Origin: Rhodovulum adriaticum
GTDB taxonomy: Bacteria > Pseudomonadota > Alphaproteobacteria > Rhodobacterales > Rhodobacteraceae
Direction: 5' to 3'
NCBI RefSeq assembly: GCF_004345735.1
Contig: NZ_SLXL01000017.1
Span: forward strand, 1-40,213
Length of the DNA stretch: 40,213 bases
A program made the translations under genes and the position numbers. The notes under the pieces were generated by a model. The model had not been told where the DNA came from. It worked only from the letters and a program-made list of their open reading frames with translations, and did no database searches. Below are positions 25,424 to 34,348 of the stretch, one piece after another (positions within the stretch are counted from its first letter, which is position 1; the number at the start of each line of letters is the position of its first letter).

Positions 25424-26589
25424 CACGAAAACTCCTTTTTGCCCATGACGACAAAGTCACCCTGGATCAGGACAACAGGCCGGTTTCGTACAACTACACA
25501 CGGGGACTTGTTGAGCGTTATCGATACATGGCGGATCATGTGACCTTCGCCGTCCGGGGTGATGCGCGCGAGCCTGTTGCGTGGTTTTCCGATGCGACGC
25601 TTATCTGTCTGCCCGATATGAAGCATGGCAGAAATCTTGCCAAGATGCGCAAGTCCGAGGGTCGTGTTGCCTCTTTGGTGGCGGATCATGATCTGGTGGT
25701 TGCGCGGCTCCCTAGCCTTATCGGGTCCTGGGCATTGAAAAGCGCCGGGAAGATGAACAAACCAGTGCTGGTGGAATTCGTTGGCTGTCCATGGGACGCT
25801 CTATGGAACCACAGCCTGAAGGGAAAACTGGTAGCACCGTATTTTCGCGCCAAGAATAGACGCCTGATGCGTCGGACCACCCATGCCCTTTATGTCACGG
25901 AAACCTTTCTGCAAAAGCGCTACCCGAGCTCGGGTGAACAGATCGCATGCTCCGACGTTGAGACCGTCATGGCGGATCGCCGCTTGTTCGAAAGACGTCT
26001 CCGGCGGCTGAATGGAATTCGGGAGGGTGATAAGCCCATCACACTTGGGACGGTCGCCAACCTGGATGTGCCATACAAGGGGCACGACCTCGTGATCCGT
26101 GCTCTTGCGGCTCTCGGGGAGGCGCGGCATCGCTTTGTTTACAAGCTCATCGGACCGGGGGAGCCAAGCCGCCTGCAGAATCTGGCGACCGCCCTCGGCG
26201 TCGTCGATCAGATACAATTCGCAGGGCCATGCCCGCGTGAAAATATACCCCAGGCATTGGACGGTATTGATATCTATCTCCAGCCAAGCCGCCAGGAAGG
26301 CCTGCCACGGGCGGTAATCGAGGCGATGGCGCGGGGATGCGTCGTCATCGGGGCGAGAACGGGTGGAATCCCCGAACTTCTTGTTGATCCGTGGATCGTC
26401 CCCAGAGGAGACTGGAGACAGATCGCTGCGCGCCTGAGGACGGTCGAGACGCTTCCCCTCGCCCAGGCCGCTTCTCGGAATTACGAAAAGGCTCATGAAT
26501 TCGATATGGACGTGCTCGCGCGCAAGCGACGAGACTTCTATGATGTTTTTCTCGCGGATCACGGCTTGATGCCCGCGATCGGATGCTGA
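25420..26589 (+). CDS. GT4-family glycosyltransferase
   Basis: The GTG start overlaps the preceding stop by four bases (GTGA). The 389-residue protein has a short, unusual N-terminal domain beginning KLLFAHDDKVTLDQDNRPVS. A clear GT4 donor domain follows: LGTVANLDVPYKGHDLVIRA, then LQPSRQEGLPRAVIEAMARG with the E-x7-E glutamates near 300. FVGCPWDALWNHSLKGK is a conserved segment in the acceptor domain. Sugar specificity is unknown. Confidence 0.83.
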   Translation: MTRKLLFAHDDKVTLDQDNRPVSYNYTRGLVERYRYMADHVTFAVRGDAREPVAWFSDATLICLPDMKHGRNLAKMRKSEGRVASLVADHDLVVARLPSLIGSWALKSAGKMNKPVLVEFVGCPWDALWNHSLKGKLVAPYFRAKNRRLMRRTTHALYVTETFLQKRYPSSGEQIACSDVETVMADRRLFERRLRRLNGIREGDKPITLGTVANLDVPYKGHDLVIRALAALGEARHRFVYKLIGPGEPSRLQNLATALGVVDQIQFAGPCPRENIPQALDGIDIYLQPSRQEGLPRAVIEAMARGCVVIGARTGGIPELLVDPWIVPRGDWRQIAARLRTVETLPLAQAASRNYEKAHEFDMDVLARKRRDFYDVFLADHGLMPAIGC

Positions 26590-26596
26590 CCCTCCC

Positions 26597-27793
26597 ATGA
26601 TTCTTCATCCAGAAAAGACAATGCAGGGTGTGCGGATCGTCCATGCGGCGACCAGTGCCAACATGCTGACAGCGTTCGGTCGCGTAATGGCGGATCGACT
26701 GAACGAAGAGGGCGCCGAGCTTTACTTCGTGGCCTCGTCCCGTCCCATTTACGGGCGCCCCGCTGACAAGACTGAACTCGCCGCGATGGGGGGCACGCCC
26801 CTCACGCTGCCGCTTGAAAATAATATCCGTCCCTGGAACATCGTCGCGAATACCTATCGGTTCTGGCGTATTCTGCGCCGCCTGCGGCCCTCGGTCGTTC
26901 ACACGCGCGCCTCCGTTATGGGGATCGTGGGGCGGCTCGCGGCCTGGTTGGCTGGCGTTCCTTGCGTCGTGCACCACCAGGACGATCTTTACGCACGGGA
27001 AGAGCAGTTATCGCCGCGCAGACGGCGGCAAGCTGCCGCGCTGGAGCGATGGTTCGCCAATCGCAGCGATTGCACGTTCGTTGTCAGCGATGCCGTTTCG
27101 GAGGCGGCTCAACGCCTTGGGTTTGATGCGACGAAGGTCATCAATGTCGGACATGACTTGAGCAAAACGATCCGGAACGGTGCCGTCATCCCGCGCCCCG
27201 CGCGGGATGACGTGGCGCTGTTTGCGAAACTCGGCATCAGGGAGGACAACTTTCTGGTCGGCTCGGTGACCCGGCTGGAGGCGCATAAGGGCGTTGATAC
27301 GCTTGTTCGAGCCGCAGCGCAGGTGGTGGAGGACGCGCCGCAGGTCCGTTTCCTTGTTCGCGGCCGTGGGCCGGCGAAGGCACAGCTTGAAGAGATGATC
27401 GCAGAATGCGGGCTAAGAGAGCGGTTTTTCCTCGTGGAGGACTGGCTGTCTGATCGAGAGCTTGTCGAGCTATACAAGTCTTTCGATCTCTTTGCGCTGC
27501 CAACACGACGTGAAGGTTTCGGCATGGCATTTGCCGAGGCCATGTTCCTCGGTGTCGTGCCGATTGCTCCCGATATTCCCCCGGTCAACGAGGTCGTCCG
27601 GCCGAAGACCGGGCTTTTGGTTCCACCGACCGATACGGCATTTGCCGAGGCCATTCTCTGGTCCGCGAAGCATCCCGCCGAGATTGCCAGCCTGCGCCAG
27701 ACAGCCATCGCCGACGCAGAGGCGCGATGGGGTGGAACGCGCGCCGCGGACGCTGTTATCGCCACCTATACCCGCCTTCTCAAGGGGTCTTGA
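26597..27793 (+). CDS. GT4-family glycosyltransferase
   Basis: The 398-residue protein has an N-terminal GT-B domain (VRIVHAATSANMLTAFGRVM; VVHTRASVMGIVGRLAAWLA) and a donor domain (VGSVTRLEAHKGVDTLVRAA; LPTRREGFGMAFAEAMFLGV with E-x7-E near 306). The EGFGMAFAEA box is typical of WcaL/RfaB-like GT4 members. No good ribosome site precedes 26597; a downstream ATG at 26621 could be the true start. Its stop overlaps the next start (TGATG), so it links the transferase set to the deacetylase/ATP-grasp module. Confidence 0.85.
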   Translation: MILHPEKTMQGVRIVHAATSANMLTAFGRVMADRLNEEGAELYFVASSRPIYGRPADKTELAAMGGTPLTLPLENNIRPWNIVANTYRFWRILRRLRPSVVHTRASVMGIVGRLAAWLAGVPCVVHHQDDLYAREEQLSPRRRRQAAALERWFANRSDCTFVVSDAVSEAAQRLGFDATKVINVGHDLSKTIRNGAVIPRPARDDVALFAKLGIREDNFLVGSVTRLEAHKGVDTLVRAAAQVVEDAPQVRFLVRGRGPAKAQLEEMIAECGLRERFFLVEDWLSDRELVELYKSFDLFALPTRREGFGMAFAEAMFLGVVPIAPDIPPVNEVVRPKTGLLVPPTDTAFAEAILWSAKHPAEIASLRQTAIADAEARWGGTRAADAVIATYTRLLKGS

Positions 27794-28932
27794 TGTCAAT
27801 TGCACGGCTGATCGTTGACAACCTGCGTCATGCGCGGGGCTGGTCCAGTGACGAAAAACTCCTGGTCATCAATGTGGATGATTACGGAAATGTGCGGCTT
27901 GCCAGCGCCAGGGCGCGCGCGGAACTGGAGGCACGGATCACCGGGTTTGGCGGGTATATGGATTGTTTCGACGCCCTCGAGACACGCGAGGATCTAGAGG
28001 CGCTTTTCGAAGTCCTGGAGGGGGTGCGCGATTGCGCGGGTGAACCCGCCGTGATGACGGCCTATGCTCTCTCCGCCAATCCGGATTTCGAACGAATCCG
28101 GGCTGAGCGGGTATATTCCTATGAGCCTCTGCCGACGACCTTTGCACGTTGTGCCGCCCAGGCGCCTGCGGCCTATGAGGGCGCGTGGGAGCTCTGGCGA
28201 GACGGCGAAAGGGCGGGGATATTCCGGCCACAGTTTCATGGGCGCGAACATGTCAACGTGGCGCTGATCGAGACCAAGCTGGCCCAGGGGCATGCCGATC
28301 TGGAGGCCAACCTGGCCCTTGAAAGCATGGCCGGGCTGAGCGGGGTAGAAGAGATGCCTGGCGTGGGCTTCACGCATGCTTTCGGGGGAGACAACCCGAA
28401 CCAGTTGGACCGGCAGAGAGAGATATTGCGCGACGGAGTGAAGCTTTTTGAATCGGTTTTCGGCTTTACGTCGAAAACGTTCACGCCACCGGCACAAAAG
28501 CTGCCGCGCGCCTTGGTCAACGACCTGCGGCCGATGGGGGTCCTGACCCTGGACCGGCCTTTCATGCAGAGACCCGCGCGCGGTCGATTCCCGCGCCTGC
28601 CGCGTCTCAGCTTTCCGACAGCCCCGCAAAAGAGGCGACCGGGTTGCATCGTGCGGACCGTCAGCTTCGAGCCGGGGCAGGGCAGCTATTCCGACCCCAT
28701 CGGACATGCCCTGCGCCAGATCGAGCAGGCCTTTCGCTGGCGCAAGCCCGCCGTGGTTTCGTCGCATCGGGTGAATTTTGCGGGCCATATCGACGCGGAA
28801 AACCGGCGCAAGGGCCTTCGCGCACTTGACGAGCTCCTACACCGGATCGTTGCGACCTGGCCCGACGTGCGTTTCATCGGCGCAGATGACCTGGCGCAAA
28901 CAATGCTTGGGAAAGGTCACGAGGCACCATGA
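27793..28932 (+). CDS. Deacetylase-like protein, paralogue 1
   Basis: The start at 27793 has AAGGGG five bases upstream and overlaps the preceding stop. The 379-residue protein has a NodB-like Asp pair in LLVINVDDYGN (Asp29, Asp30) and the motif RPQFHGREHVNV (His149, His153). Near the end it reads AVVSSHRVNFAGHIDAENRR. The same three boxes occur in the 387-residue protein at 32,230, with low identity between them. The barrel and Asp/His layout resemble polysaccharide deacetylases, which remove N- or O-acetyl groups with a metal. The spacing is not that of textbook NodB, so another hydrolytic role is possible. No signal peptide is seen, so it is likely cytoplasmic. Confidence 0.6.
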   Translation: MSIARLIVDNLRHARGWSSDEKLLVINVDDYGNVRLASARARAELEARITGFGGYMDCFDALETREDLEALFEVLEGVRDCAGEPAVMTAYALSANPDFERIRAERVYSYEPLPTTFARCAAQAPAAYEGAWELWRDGERAGIFRPQFHGREHVNVALIETKLAQGHADLEANLALESMAGLSGVEEMPGVGFTHAFGGDNPNQLDRQREILRDGVKLFESVFGFTSKTFTPPAQKLPRALVNDLRPMGVLTLDRPFMQRPARGRFPRLPRLSFPTAPQKRRPGCIVRTVSFEPGQGSYSDPIGHALRQIEQAFRWRKPAVVSSHRVNFAGHIDAENRRKGLRALDELLHRIVATWPDVRFIGADDLAQTMLGKGHEAP

Positions 28933-29936
28933 AACGTCTGCTCTATCTGGCCTACTATCTTCGTCGCATGAATTGGGACTTGTTGCGCCGTTTCATGCGG
29001 CATGTCGAGGCAAGGAATGGCATATCGCCCTCGCGCCAGGTCGTGGCAATGGTTGTGAATTCGCTTCGTTACAATGTCTCGCCACTCGAGGTGTATCAGT
29101 TCGGCTTTTTCGGCGCCGACAAAATAGAAAAGGGCCGCTGGGCGGGGACCGGGACCATGTACGAATTCCAGCGCCACGCGAACCCACCGGGAGAACGAGC
29201 TATTCTCGATGACAAGAGGAAGTTCCACGACGCCTATCGAAAGTTCTTTCGTCACGAGGTTGTTACGCTTCAGGAAATGGAAGAGGATCGGACCCTTGCT
29301 TTACGAATGCTTGAACGGTATTCCGAGTTAGTGTTTAAGCCGGCACAAGGGAATTGCGGCGGCGGGCTTGTTTTCGCGGCCAGTGCGCAATTGAACGCTG
29401 AAAACCTGCCGGACTGGATGCGCGCACGGGGCTTAGACCTGGTCGAGGAAAGCATCCGTCAACATCCCGATTTTCAGGCGCTCTCGCCCTCCGCCGTGAA
29501 TACCGTGAGAATATTCACGTGCCTCGATTCCAGCGACCGTTGCCAGATCCTGGGATGCCGGCTTCGAATTTCGGTTAATTCCTCGGTTGATAACATGGCG
29601 GCCGGCAACATGGCCGCACCGGTCGACGAGGTCACCGGCAGGGTGTGCGGCCCGGGCGTCTATTCCGACATCACCAAGACGCCCGAAACCGTGCATCCTG
29701 TCACCGGAGTTCCGATCGAGGGCTTTCAAATCCCTTATTGGCCCGAAAGCCTGGCTCTCGTGCGTGAAGCAGCTGTCCTTCACCCGCAGAACCGATCAAT
29801 CGGCTGGGATATCGTGATCACGCCGGATGGGCCGGGGCTCATCGAGGGCAATCACGATTGGTGCAAGCTGGTCTGGCAATTGCCAGTCGGGCAGGGGCTC
29901 AAGCATATGCTGGGGGAGTGCGCTTTGAATGGCTGA
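28929..29936 (+). CDS. Sugar-transfer-associated ATP-grasp protein (ATPgrasp_ST type)
   Basis: The 335-residue product has the ATPgrasp_ST pattern: KFHDAYRKFFRHEVVTLQEM, LVFKPAQGNCGGGLVFAASA with the ATP lysine, SPSAVNTVRIFTCLDSSDRC, and WDIVITPDGPGLIEGNHDW with the metal-binding Glu/Asn. AVNTVRIFT is the family hallmark. ATP-grasp enzymes form amide or thioester bonds via acyl phosphates. The natural substrates of this subfamily are unknown; its name reflects repeated linkage to sugar-transfer genes. It overlaps the preceding gene by four bases and the next by eight. Confidence 0.8.
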   Translation: MKRLLYLAYYLRRMNWDLLRRFMRHVEARNGISPSRQVVAMVVNSLRYNVSPLEVYQFGFFGADKIEKGRWAGTGTMYEFQRHANPPGERAILDDKRKFHDAYRKFFRHEVVTLQEMEEDRTLALRMLERYSELVFKPAQGNCGGGLVFAASAQLNAENLPDWMRARGLDLVEESIRQHPDFQALSPSAVNTVRIFTCLDSSDRCQILGCRLRISVNSSVDNMAAGNMAAPVDEVTGRVCGPGVYSDITKTPETVHPVTGVPIEGFQIPYWPESLALVREAAVLHPQNRSIGWDIVITPDGPGLIEGNHDWCKLVWQLPVGQGLKHMLGECALNG

Positions 29937-31128
29937 GAACGCCTATCCTGCGGCCTTTGTCACCTATGGATGGTGCCGATCTGCCTATACCGTGGTGCGG
30001 TCGCTCGCGGCACGGGGTGTCGAAGTCCATGTCGGCGACAGCTCTCCCTTTGCCATGTGCCGCGTGTCGCGCCACACGGCAAGTTTCACCCGTTTGCCTG
30101 ACTTCTTTGCTGAACCGGAAGCCTATGTGAGAGTCCTTGGGGACGCGCTCGTCAAAACAGGGGCAAAGATCCTTTTGCCTTGTTTTGAAGATGTCGAGCT
30201 TGTCATCCGCCATAGAGAGCAGCTGCCTGCCGACGTCTGGGTGGCTGTTCCCGATCTCCAGAACTGGGCGATAGCCGAAGACAAACTCGACTACATCGAG
30301 CGCGTTGGTGCCGCAGGGTGCCCTGTGCCCGTGACATACCGGGTCGAAAGCCGGACAGAGGTGCAGCGTCTAGCGGGCATGTTGGAGTTCCCCGTAGTGC
30401 TCAAGGTGCGGATGGGAAATGGCGCGCGCGGTGTCGAGATCGTTGAGACTGCTGATGAGCTGGAACCGCGCTTTTTCGCCCTGATCGAGGAATTCGGTCT
30501 CCCCGAAGGTCGCTGGCCGATTGTCCAACAGCATCTGCGCGGCCGAAAGTTCAAGCTCGACGGCGTCTTTCGCCACGGCCAAAGCCTTGCCACGAGTGTC
30601 TTCGAGATCCTGCGGTGCAAGGGTGCGGGCAAGTTCGGCACTTCGACCTTCCGGCGGACAGTCGATTTTCCCCAGATCACACGCGATGCCATTCGGGCGA
30701 TGGAAGCGCTGAACTGGCATGGTATGTTCAACACCGACTGGATCTGCGATGAAACCGGAACGGCGCGGTTGATAGACATCAATGGTCGGCTCAGCGGGGC
30801 GGTCGGTGTCCCGTTCGCGGCTGGTATGGATTTGCCTTGGATCTGGTATCAGGTCTCGGCAGGTCTTGATGAGATCCAGGCCGAAGATGCGCGCCCGGGC
30901 GTTCATGTCCGCTGGCTGGTCGGCGACGGGATCGCGCTGGTGGAACATGCGATGGACGGGAAATTTCGGGAGGCGGCGAAAATCCTCGTGCCCCGGCCCG
31001 GTTGCAGGCATGACGATTTCTCGCTCACCGACCCTTTGCCACTCATGGCAGAGGGGCTCGACTATTTCATGAAATTCGCGCGGGCCCGAGGCTCTACGCG
31101 TCCGATGACGGAAGGAATGGTGCGCTGA
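29929..31128 (+). CDS. ATP-grasp protein, carbamoyl-phosphate-synthetase-like type
   Basis: The 399-residue protein has an N-terminal Rossmann pre-grasp domain (YPAAFVTYGWCRSAYTVVRS; GAKILLPCFEDVELVIRHRE) and an ATP-grasp core: FPVVLKVRMGNGARGVEIVE carries the ATP lysine, IVQQHLRGRKFKLDGVFRHG, and RLIDINGRLSGAVGVPFAAG supplies the metal-binding D-x-N. Proteins of this layout ligate amino acids or other carboxylates to amines. The eight-base overlap with the previous gene argues for one transcript and matched amounts. The substrate cannot be read. Confidence 0.78.
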   Translation: MAENAYPAAFVTYGWCRSAYTVVRSLAARGVEVHVGDSSPFAMCRVSRHTASFTRLPDFFAEPEAYVRVLGDALVKTGAKILLPCFEDVELVIRHREQLPADVWVAVPDLQNWAIAEDKLDYIERVGAAGCPVPVTYRVESRTEVQRLAGMLEFPVVLKVRMGNGARGVEIVETADELEPRFFALIEEFGLPEGRWPIVQQHLRGRKFKLDGVFRHGQSLATSVFEILRCKGAGKFGTSTFRRTVDFPQITRDAIRAMEALNWHGMFNTDWICDETGTARLIDINGRLSGAVGVPFAAGMDLPWIWYQVSAGLDEIQAEDARPGVHVRWLVGDGIALVEHAMDGKFREAAKILVPRPGCRHDDFSLTDPLPLMAEGLDYFMKFARARGSTRPMTEGMVR

Positions 31129-31147
31129 TAGCGCGCCCGATATCACC

Positions 31148-32230
31148 ATGAAAATCGCGATCCACGACAGCCCCAATGGTTTCCATCCGCGCTGGAGAGC
31201 CTATTGCCAAGAGCTCGGCATTCCTTTCAAGCGCGTGGACTGTCACGCCTCGGACATCATTGAGCAACTCGCCGATTGTGACGGCCTGATGTGGCATCAC
31301 AGCCAAGGGAACCCGCGCGACCTCATCGCGGCCAAGGCCGTGCTCTCGGCGTTGGAACATGCTGGCGTGCCGGTCTTTCCGGACTGGCGAACGGGATGGC
31401 ACTTCGACGACAAGGTTGCGCAGAAATACCTGTTCGAGGCGATTGGCGCCCCATTGGTGCCGACCTGGGTCTTTCTGGACCGGCAGAGTGCCCTCGACTG
31501 GGTCGAGAAGACCGACTTTCCCAAGGTGTTCAAGCTGCGGGGCGGTGCGGGGTCGGCCAATGTGCGCCTCGTGCGCAGCCGGGGGGAAGCGCGGCGGCTC
31601 GTGCGGCAGGCCTTCGGCCGCGGTTTTCCGAATTACGACGCCTGGGGCAGTCTGAAAGAACGCTGGCGGCGCGTCCGGCTGGGCAAGGCAAGCCCGGCGG
31701 AGGTTGCGAAGGGGGTCGCCCGCCTCGTCCATCCGCCGACCTTCTCCCGCGTGCTGGGACGAGAGCGCGGCTATGCGTATTTCCAGGAGTTCATGCCGGA
31801 TAATGCCTCGGACACGCGGATCATCGTGATCGAGGGAAAGGCCTTCGCGCTCAAGCGTTTTGTCCGGGCGGGCGATTTCCGCGCATCGGGAAGTGGTGAT
31901 TTCGCCTATGGGCGGGAGGAGTTCGATGAACGCTGCGTTCGGATCGCTTTCGATGTCACGGACCGGCTCGGTGCAAGCTGCGCCGCGTATGATTTCGTTT
32001 TCGATGCTGAAAAGACCCCTCTGTTGGTCGAAATCAGCTATGGGTTCCTCCCGGACGGTTACGACGCGTGCCCCGGATACTGGACACCGGACCTGACTTG
32101 GCATCCGGGCGCCTTCAATCCCCAGGGATGGATGGTGGAGGCTCTTCTCGAGCAGATTGAGCATCGCCGGGGCGATTTGCGCGGAGCGGCTGTCAGTGCG
32201 AGCAGCATGTATTCGATTGCATCTTCCTGA
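31148..32230 (+). CDS. ATP-grasp protein, RimK/D-Ala-ligase-like type
   Basis: The 360-residue product starts MKIAIHDSPNGFHPRWRAYC, with a pre-grasp domain (DCDGLMWHHSQGNPRDLIAA). The ATP-grasp core follows: VAQKYLFEAIGAPLVPTWVF, FPKVFKLRGGAGSANVRLVR with the ATP lysine, FMPDNASDTRIIVIEGKAFA and PLLVEISYGFLPDG. The RIIVIxGKAFAxKRFVR segment is RimK-like. It is not closely similar to either neighbouring ATP-grasp protein, so the three are not recent duplicates. It starts 19 bases after the previous stop and ends in a TGATG overlap with deacetylase-like paralogue 2. Confidence 0.75.
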   Translation: MKIAIHDSPNGFHPRWRAYCQELGIPFKRVDCHASDIIEQLADCDGLMWHHSQGNPRDLIAAKAVLSALEHAGVPVFPDWRTGWHFDDKVAQKYLFEAIGAPLVPTWVFLDRQSALDWVEKTDFPKVFKLRGGAGSANVRLVRSRGEARRLVRQAFGRGFPNYDAWGSLKERWRRVRLGKASPAEVAKGVARLVHPPTFSRVLGRERGYAYFQEFMPDNASDTRIIVIEGKAFALKRFVRAGDFRASGSGDFAYGREEFDERCVRIAFDVTDRLGASCAAYDFVFDAEKTPLLVEISYGFLPDGYDACPGYWTPDLTWHPGAFNPQGWMVEALLEQIEHRRGDLRGAAVSASSMYSIASS

Positions 32231-33393
32231 TGACGTTCCAGACTCTTAAAAAATACGCGGCGCCCTATTACCGCAACCTCGGCGGCTGGCGCACACGGCG
32301 GAAGATCCTCGTGATCGAAAGCGACGATTGGGGCAGCATCCGCATGCCCTCGCGACAGGTCTACGAGCGGTGCCTGAAAGCGGGGTATCCCGTCGATCGA
32401 ACATGGTATGAGCGGTATGACTCGTTGCTCAGCGAAGATGATCTTGAATTGCTGTTCGGTGTTCTGTCGTCCTTCCGGGATGCCGAGGGACGCCATCCCG
32501 TCATCACGGCGAATGTCATCGTCGGAAACCCGGATTTCGCGGCGATCGAAAAGTCGGATTTCCAAAACTACCATTACGAACCCATAACCGAGACCTTTCA
32601 GCGTTACCCGAAACACCATCGCTGTTGGTCGCTTTGGCAGGAAGGACAGAGGCACGGCGTCCTGATGCCCCAGTTCCACGGTCGTGAGCATCTGAATGTC
32701 GCGATGTTCATGTCGGCCCTGCGGGATGGAAATCCCGACATGAAGTTCGCTTTCGACAACAGAATGCCGGGCTGCATCCCGAAAGGTCCGCAGCGCGGTC
32801 CCAATTTATACGTCGAAACCACCCGCTTCAGGTCGAAAGCTGAAAAGGCCGCCGTGTTGGATGCAACCCTTGAGGGTCTGGATCTATTCGAGAATCTTTT
32901 CGGCTTTCGTTCCAGGACTTTCATTCCGACGAACTATGTCTGGAGCAGCGATTTCAACGCAGCCGTCCGTCACGCGGGTGTTGAAGCCTATCAAGGTATG
33001 CGCTTGATGAAGGAACAACAGTCGGCTGGCACGAGCCACCCGGTCCGACGCAGGCTTGGGGACCGGAACGACTTCGGCCAATTCTACCTCGTGCGGAATG
33101 CTAATTTCGAACCATCTCAGAGTGCTGAGCCTCGTTTGCGCGCCGTCGACAGGTGTCTGCACGATATTCAGGCCGCCTTTCAGATGGGAAAACCCGCAAT
33201 CATCTCGTGCCACCGCCTCAACTTCTGCGGGTTCATTGATGAAGCCAACCGCGACCAGAACCTGAAGGCGCTGAAGGCCATGCTTACTGCGGTACTGCGC
33301 AAATGGCCGAACGTCGAGTTCGTGACGTCGGAGGAGATGCTGGATATCCTGAAGAGCACCCCGCGCGAAGGCCAAGGTGCGTCGTGGGCATGA
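32230..33393 (+). CDS. Deacetylase-like protein, paralogue 2
   Basis: The 387-residue protein has ILVIESDDWGSIRMPSRQ (Asp32, Asp33), MPQFHGREHLNVAMF (His150, His154) and AIISCHRLNFCGFIDEANRD. These boxes sit at nearly the same positions as in paralogue 1 at 27,793. Members with the ESDDWGSIRMPS start are annotated as polysaccharide-deacetylase-like in many genomes with no proven activity. It is a likely soluble protein. Together with paralogue 1 it brackets the three ATP-grasp genes. The overlap with the upstream gene by one base supports coupling. The two paralogues may act on different amides or esters. Confidence 0.65.
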   Translation: MTFQTLKKYAAPYYRNLGGWRTRRKILVIESDDWGSIRMPSRQVYERCLKAGYPVDRTWYERYDSLLSEDDLELLFGVLSSFRDAEGRHPVITANVIVGNPDFAAIEKSDFQNYHYEPITETFQRYPKHHRCWSLWQEGQRHGVLMPQFHGREHLNVAMFMSALRDGNPDMKFAFDNRMPGCIPKGPQRGPNLYVETTRFRSKAEKAAVLDATLEGLDLFENLFGFRSRTFIPTNYVWSSDFNAAVRHAGVEAYQGMRLMKEQQSAGTSHPVRRRLGDRNDFGQFYLVRNANFEPSQSAEPRLRAVDRCLHDIQAAFQMGKPAIISCHRLNFCGFIDEANRDQNLKALKAMLTAVLRKWPNVEFVTSEEMLDILKSTPREGQGASWA

Positions 33394-33399
33394 ACCCTC

Positions 33400-34170
33400 G
33401 TGTACGAGCTCATCAAGTTTCTTTCCCTCTTCACCTATCCTCTCGGCGTCACATTCCTGCTCGCGGGCGCCGCAGTTCTGTGCCGTGCGCTGGGACGGAG
33501 GCGGCTTGCGGCTGGACTTGGAGCGGTGGCTTTCATCTGGCTCTGGGTCTGGTCGATGCCTGTGACGTCGGAACGTCTGCGCGGCGGGTTGGAGGCGCGG
33601 TATGCCAACTTGCCCGTAGGGCAGGCGCCAGAGGCGGACGCGATTGTCGTTCTTGGGGGCGCCTTCAGCACGAATGAGGCTTGGCCTTACCCCAATGCCA
33701 GCGGATCGATTGATCGTTACTGGCACGGGGCGCGGCTCTACCATGCCGGGCGCGCGGACCTTATCGTTCTGACTGGGGGCGGATCTCCGAACCGCCCCGA
33801 CAAGCTGACCGAGGCCGAGGCGGGCGCGCTTTTTCTGGTCGATTTGGGGGTACCGCCATCCGCGATCGTTCTCGATACCGCCTCGCGCACCACGCGGGAT
33901 CACACCGATTATCTGGAGCCGATCTTGCGGGAGCGAGGTCTTGAGCAGTTGCTGCTTGTCACATCGGCAACACACATGCGGCGCGCCGAAGCGGTGTTCC
34001 GTCGGGCGGGCTTCGATGTCGTGCCGGTGGCAACAGACTTCTCGGTTGGCCCGGACCCCGTCAAGGGCCCGCGCCGGTACATGCCGAGTGTTGGTGCCCT
34101 CGGTGCCAGCACGGCAGTTATTCACGAATATCTCGGCTATTGGTTCTATCGCCTCCTCGGCAAGGTGTGA
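33400..34170 (+). CDS. DUF218/YdcF-like membrane-anchored protein
   Basis: A GTG start six bases after the previous stop gives 256 residues. Two N-terminal membrane helices (LFTYPLGVTFLLAGAAVLCR; LGAVAFIWLWVWSMPVTS) precede a soluble DUF218 domain: EADAIVVLGGAFS, RADLIVLTGGGS, ALFLVDLGVPPSAIVLDTAS and LLLVTSATHMRRAEAVFRRA. ElyC, SanA and YdcF share this domain; ElyC affects lipid-carrier-dependent envelope synthesis in E. coli. The domain should face the periplasm. As the last gene of the module it may act on the carrier-linked product. Its biochemical activity is not known. Confidence 0.8.
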   Translation: MYELIKFLSLFTYPLGVTFLLAGAAVLCRALGRRRLAAGLGAVAFIWLWVWSMPVTSERLRGGLEARYANLPVGQAPEADAIVVLGGAFSTNEAWPYPNASGSIDRYWHGARLYHAGRADLIVLTGGGSPNRPDKLTEAEAGALFLVDLGVPPSAIVLDTASRTTRDHTDYLEPILRERGLEQLLLVTSATHMRRAEAVFRRAGFDVVPVATDFSVGPDPVKGPRRYMPSVGALGASTAVIHEYLGYWFYRLLGKV

Positions 34171-34348
34171 TCGCTTGGCACGGTGCCGCTGTCCGGGCAG
34201 GGACCGACCTGTTGACCTGACCGATCCCGCGCGTCGCTGAGCCACTATTCTCTTCGTTCCTCCACGAAACCGCATGACGTGCTGTCAGTGCATTGCACGA
34301 CAGGCGTCTCGCGGCATTCCTCCTTAAGTTAGACAGGAAGATATCCCG
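34171..34348. other. Gap with hairpin, probable operon break
   Basis: This 178-base gap is the longest between glycan-locus genes after pse. It holds the hairpin CTGTC-A-GTGC-ATT-GCAC-GACAG at 34,282-34,303 without a following T-run. AGGAAG eight bases before 34,349 is the next ribosome site. It could hold an internal promoter or an RNA-structure signal. Confidence 0.4.

Noticed and set aside
32884-34275. 463-residue open frame on the minus strand
   Set aside because: It lies opposite a deacetylase-like gene and the DUF218 gene, both with conserved motifs. It is a typical GC-rich antisense frame.
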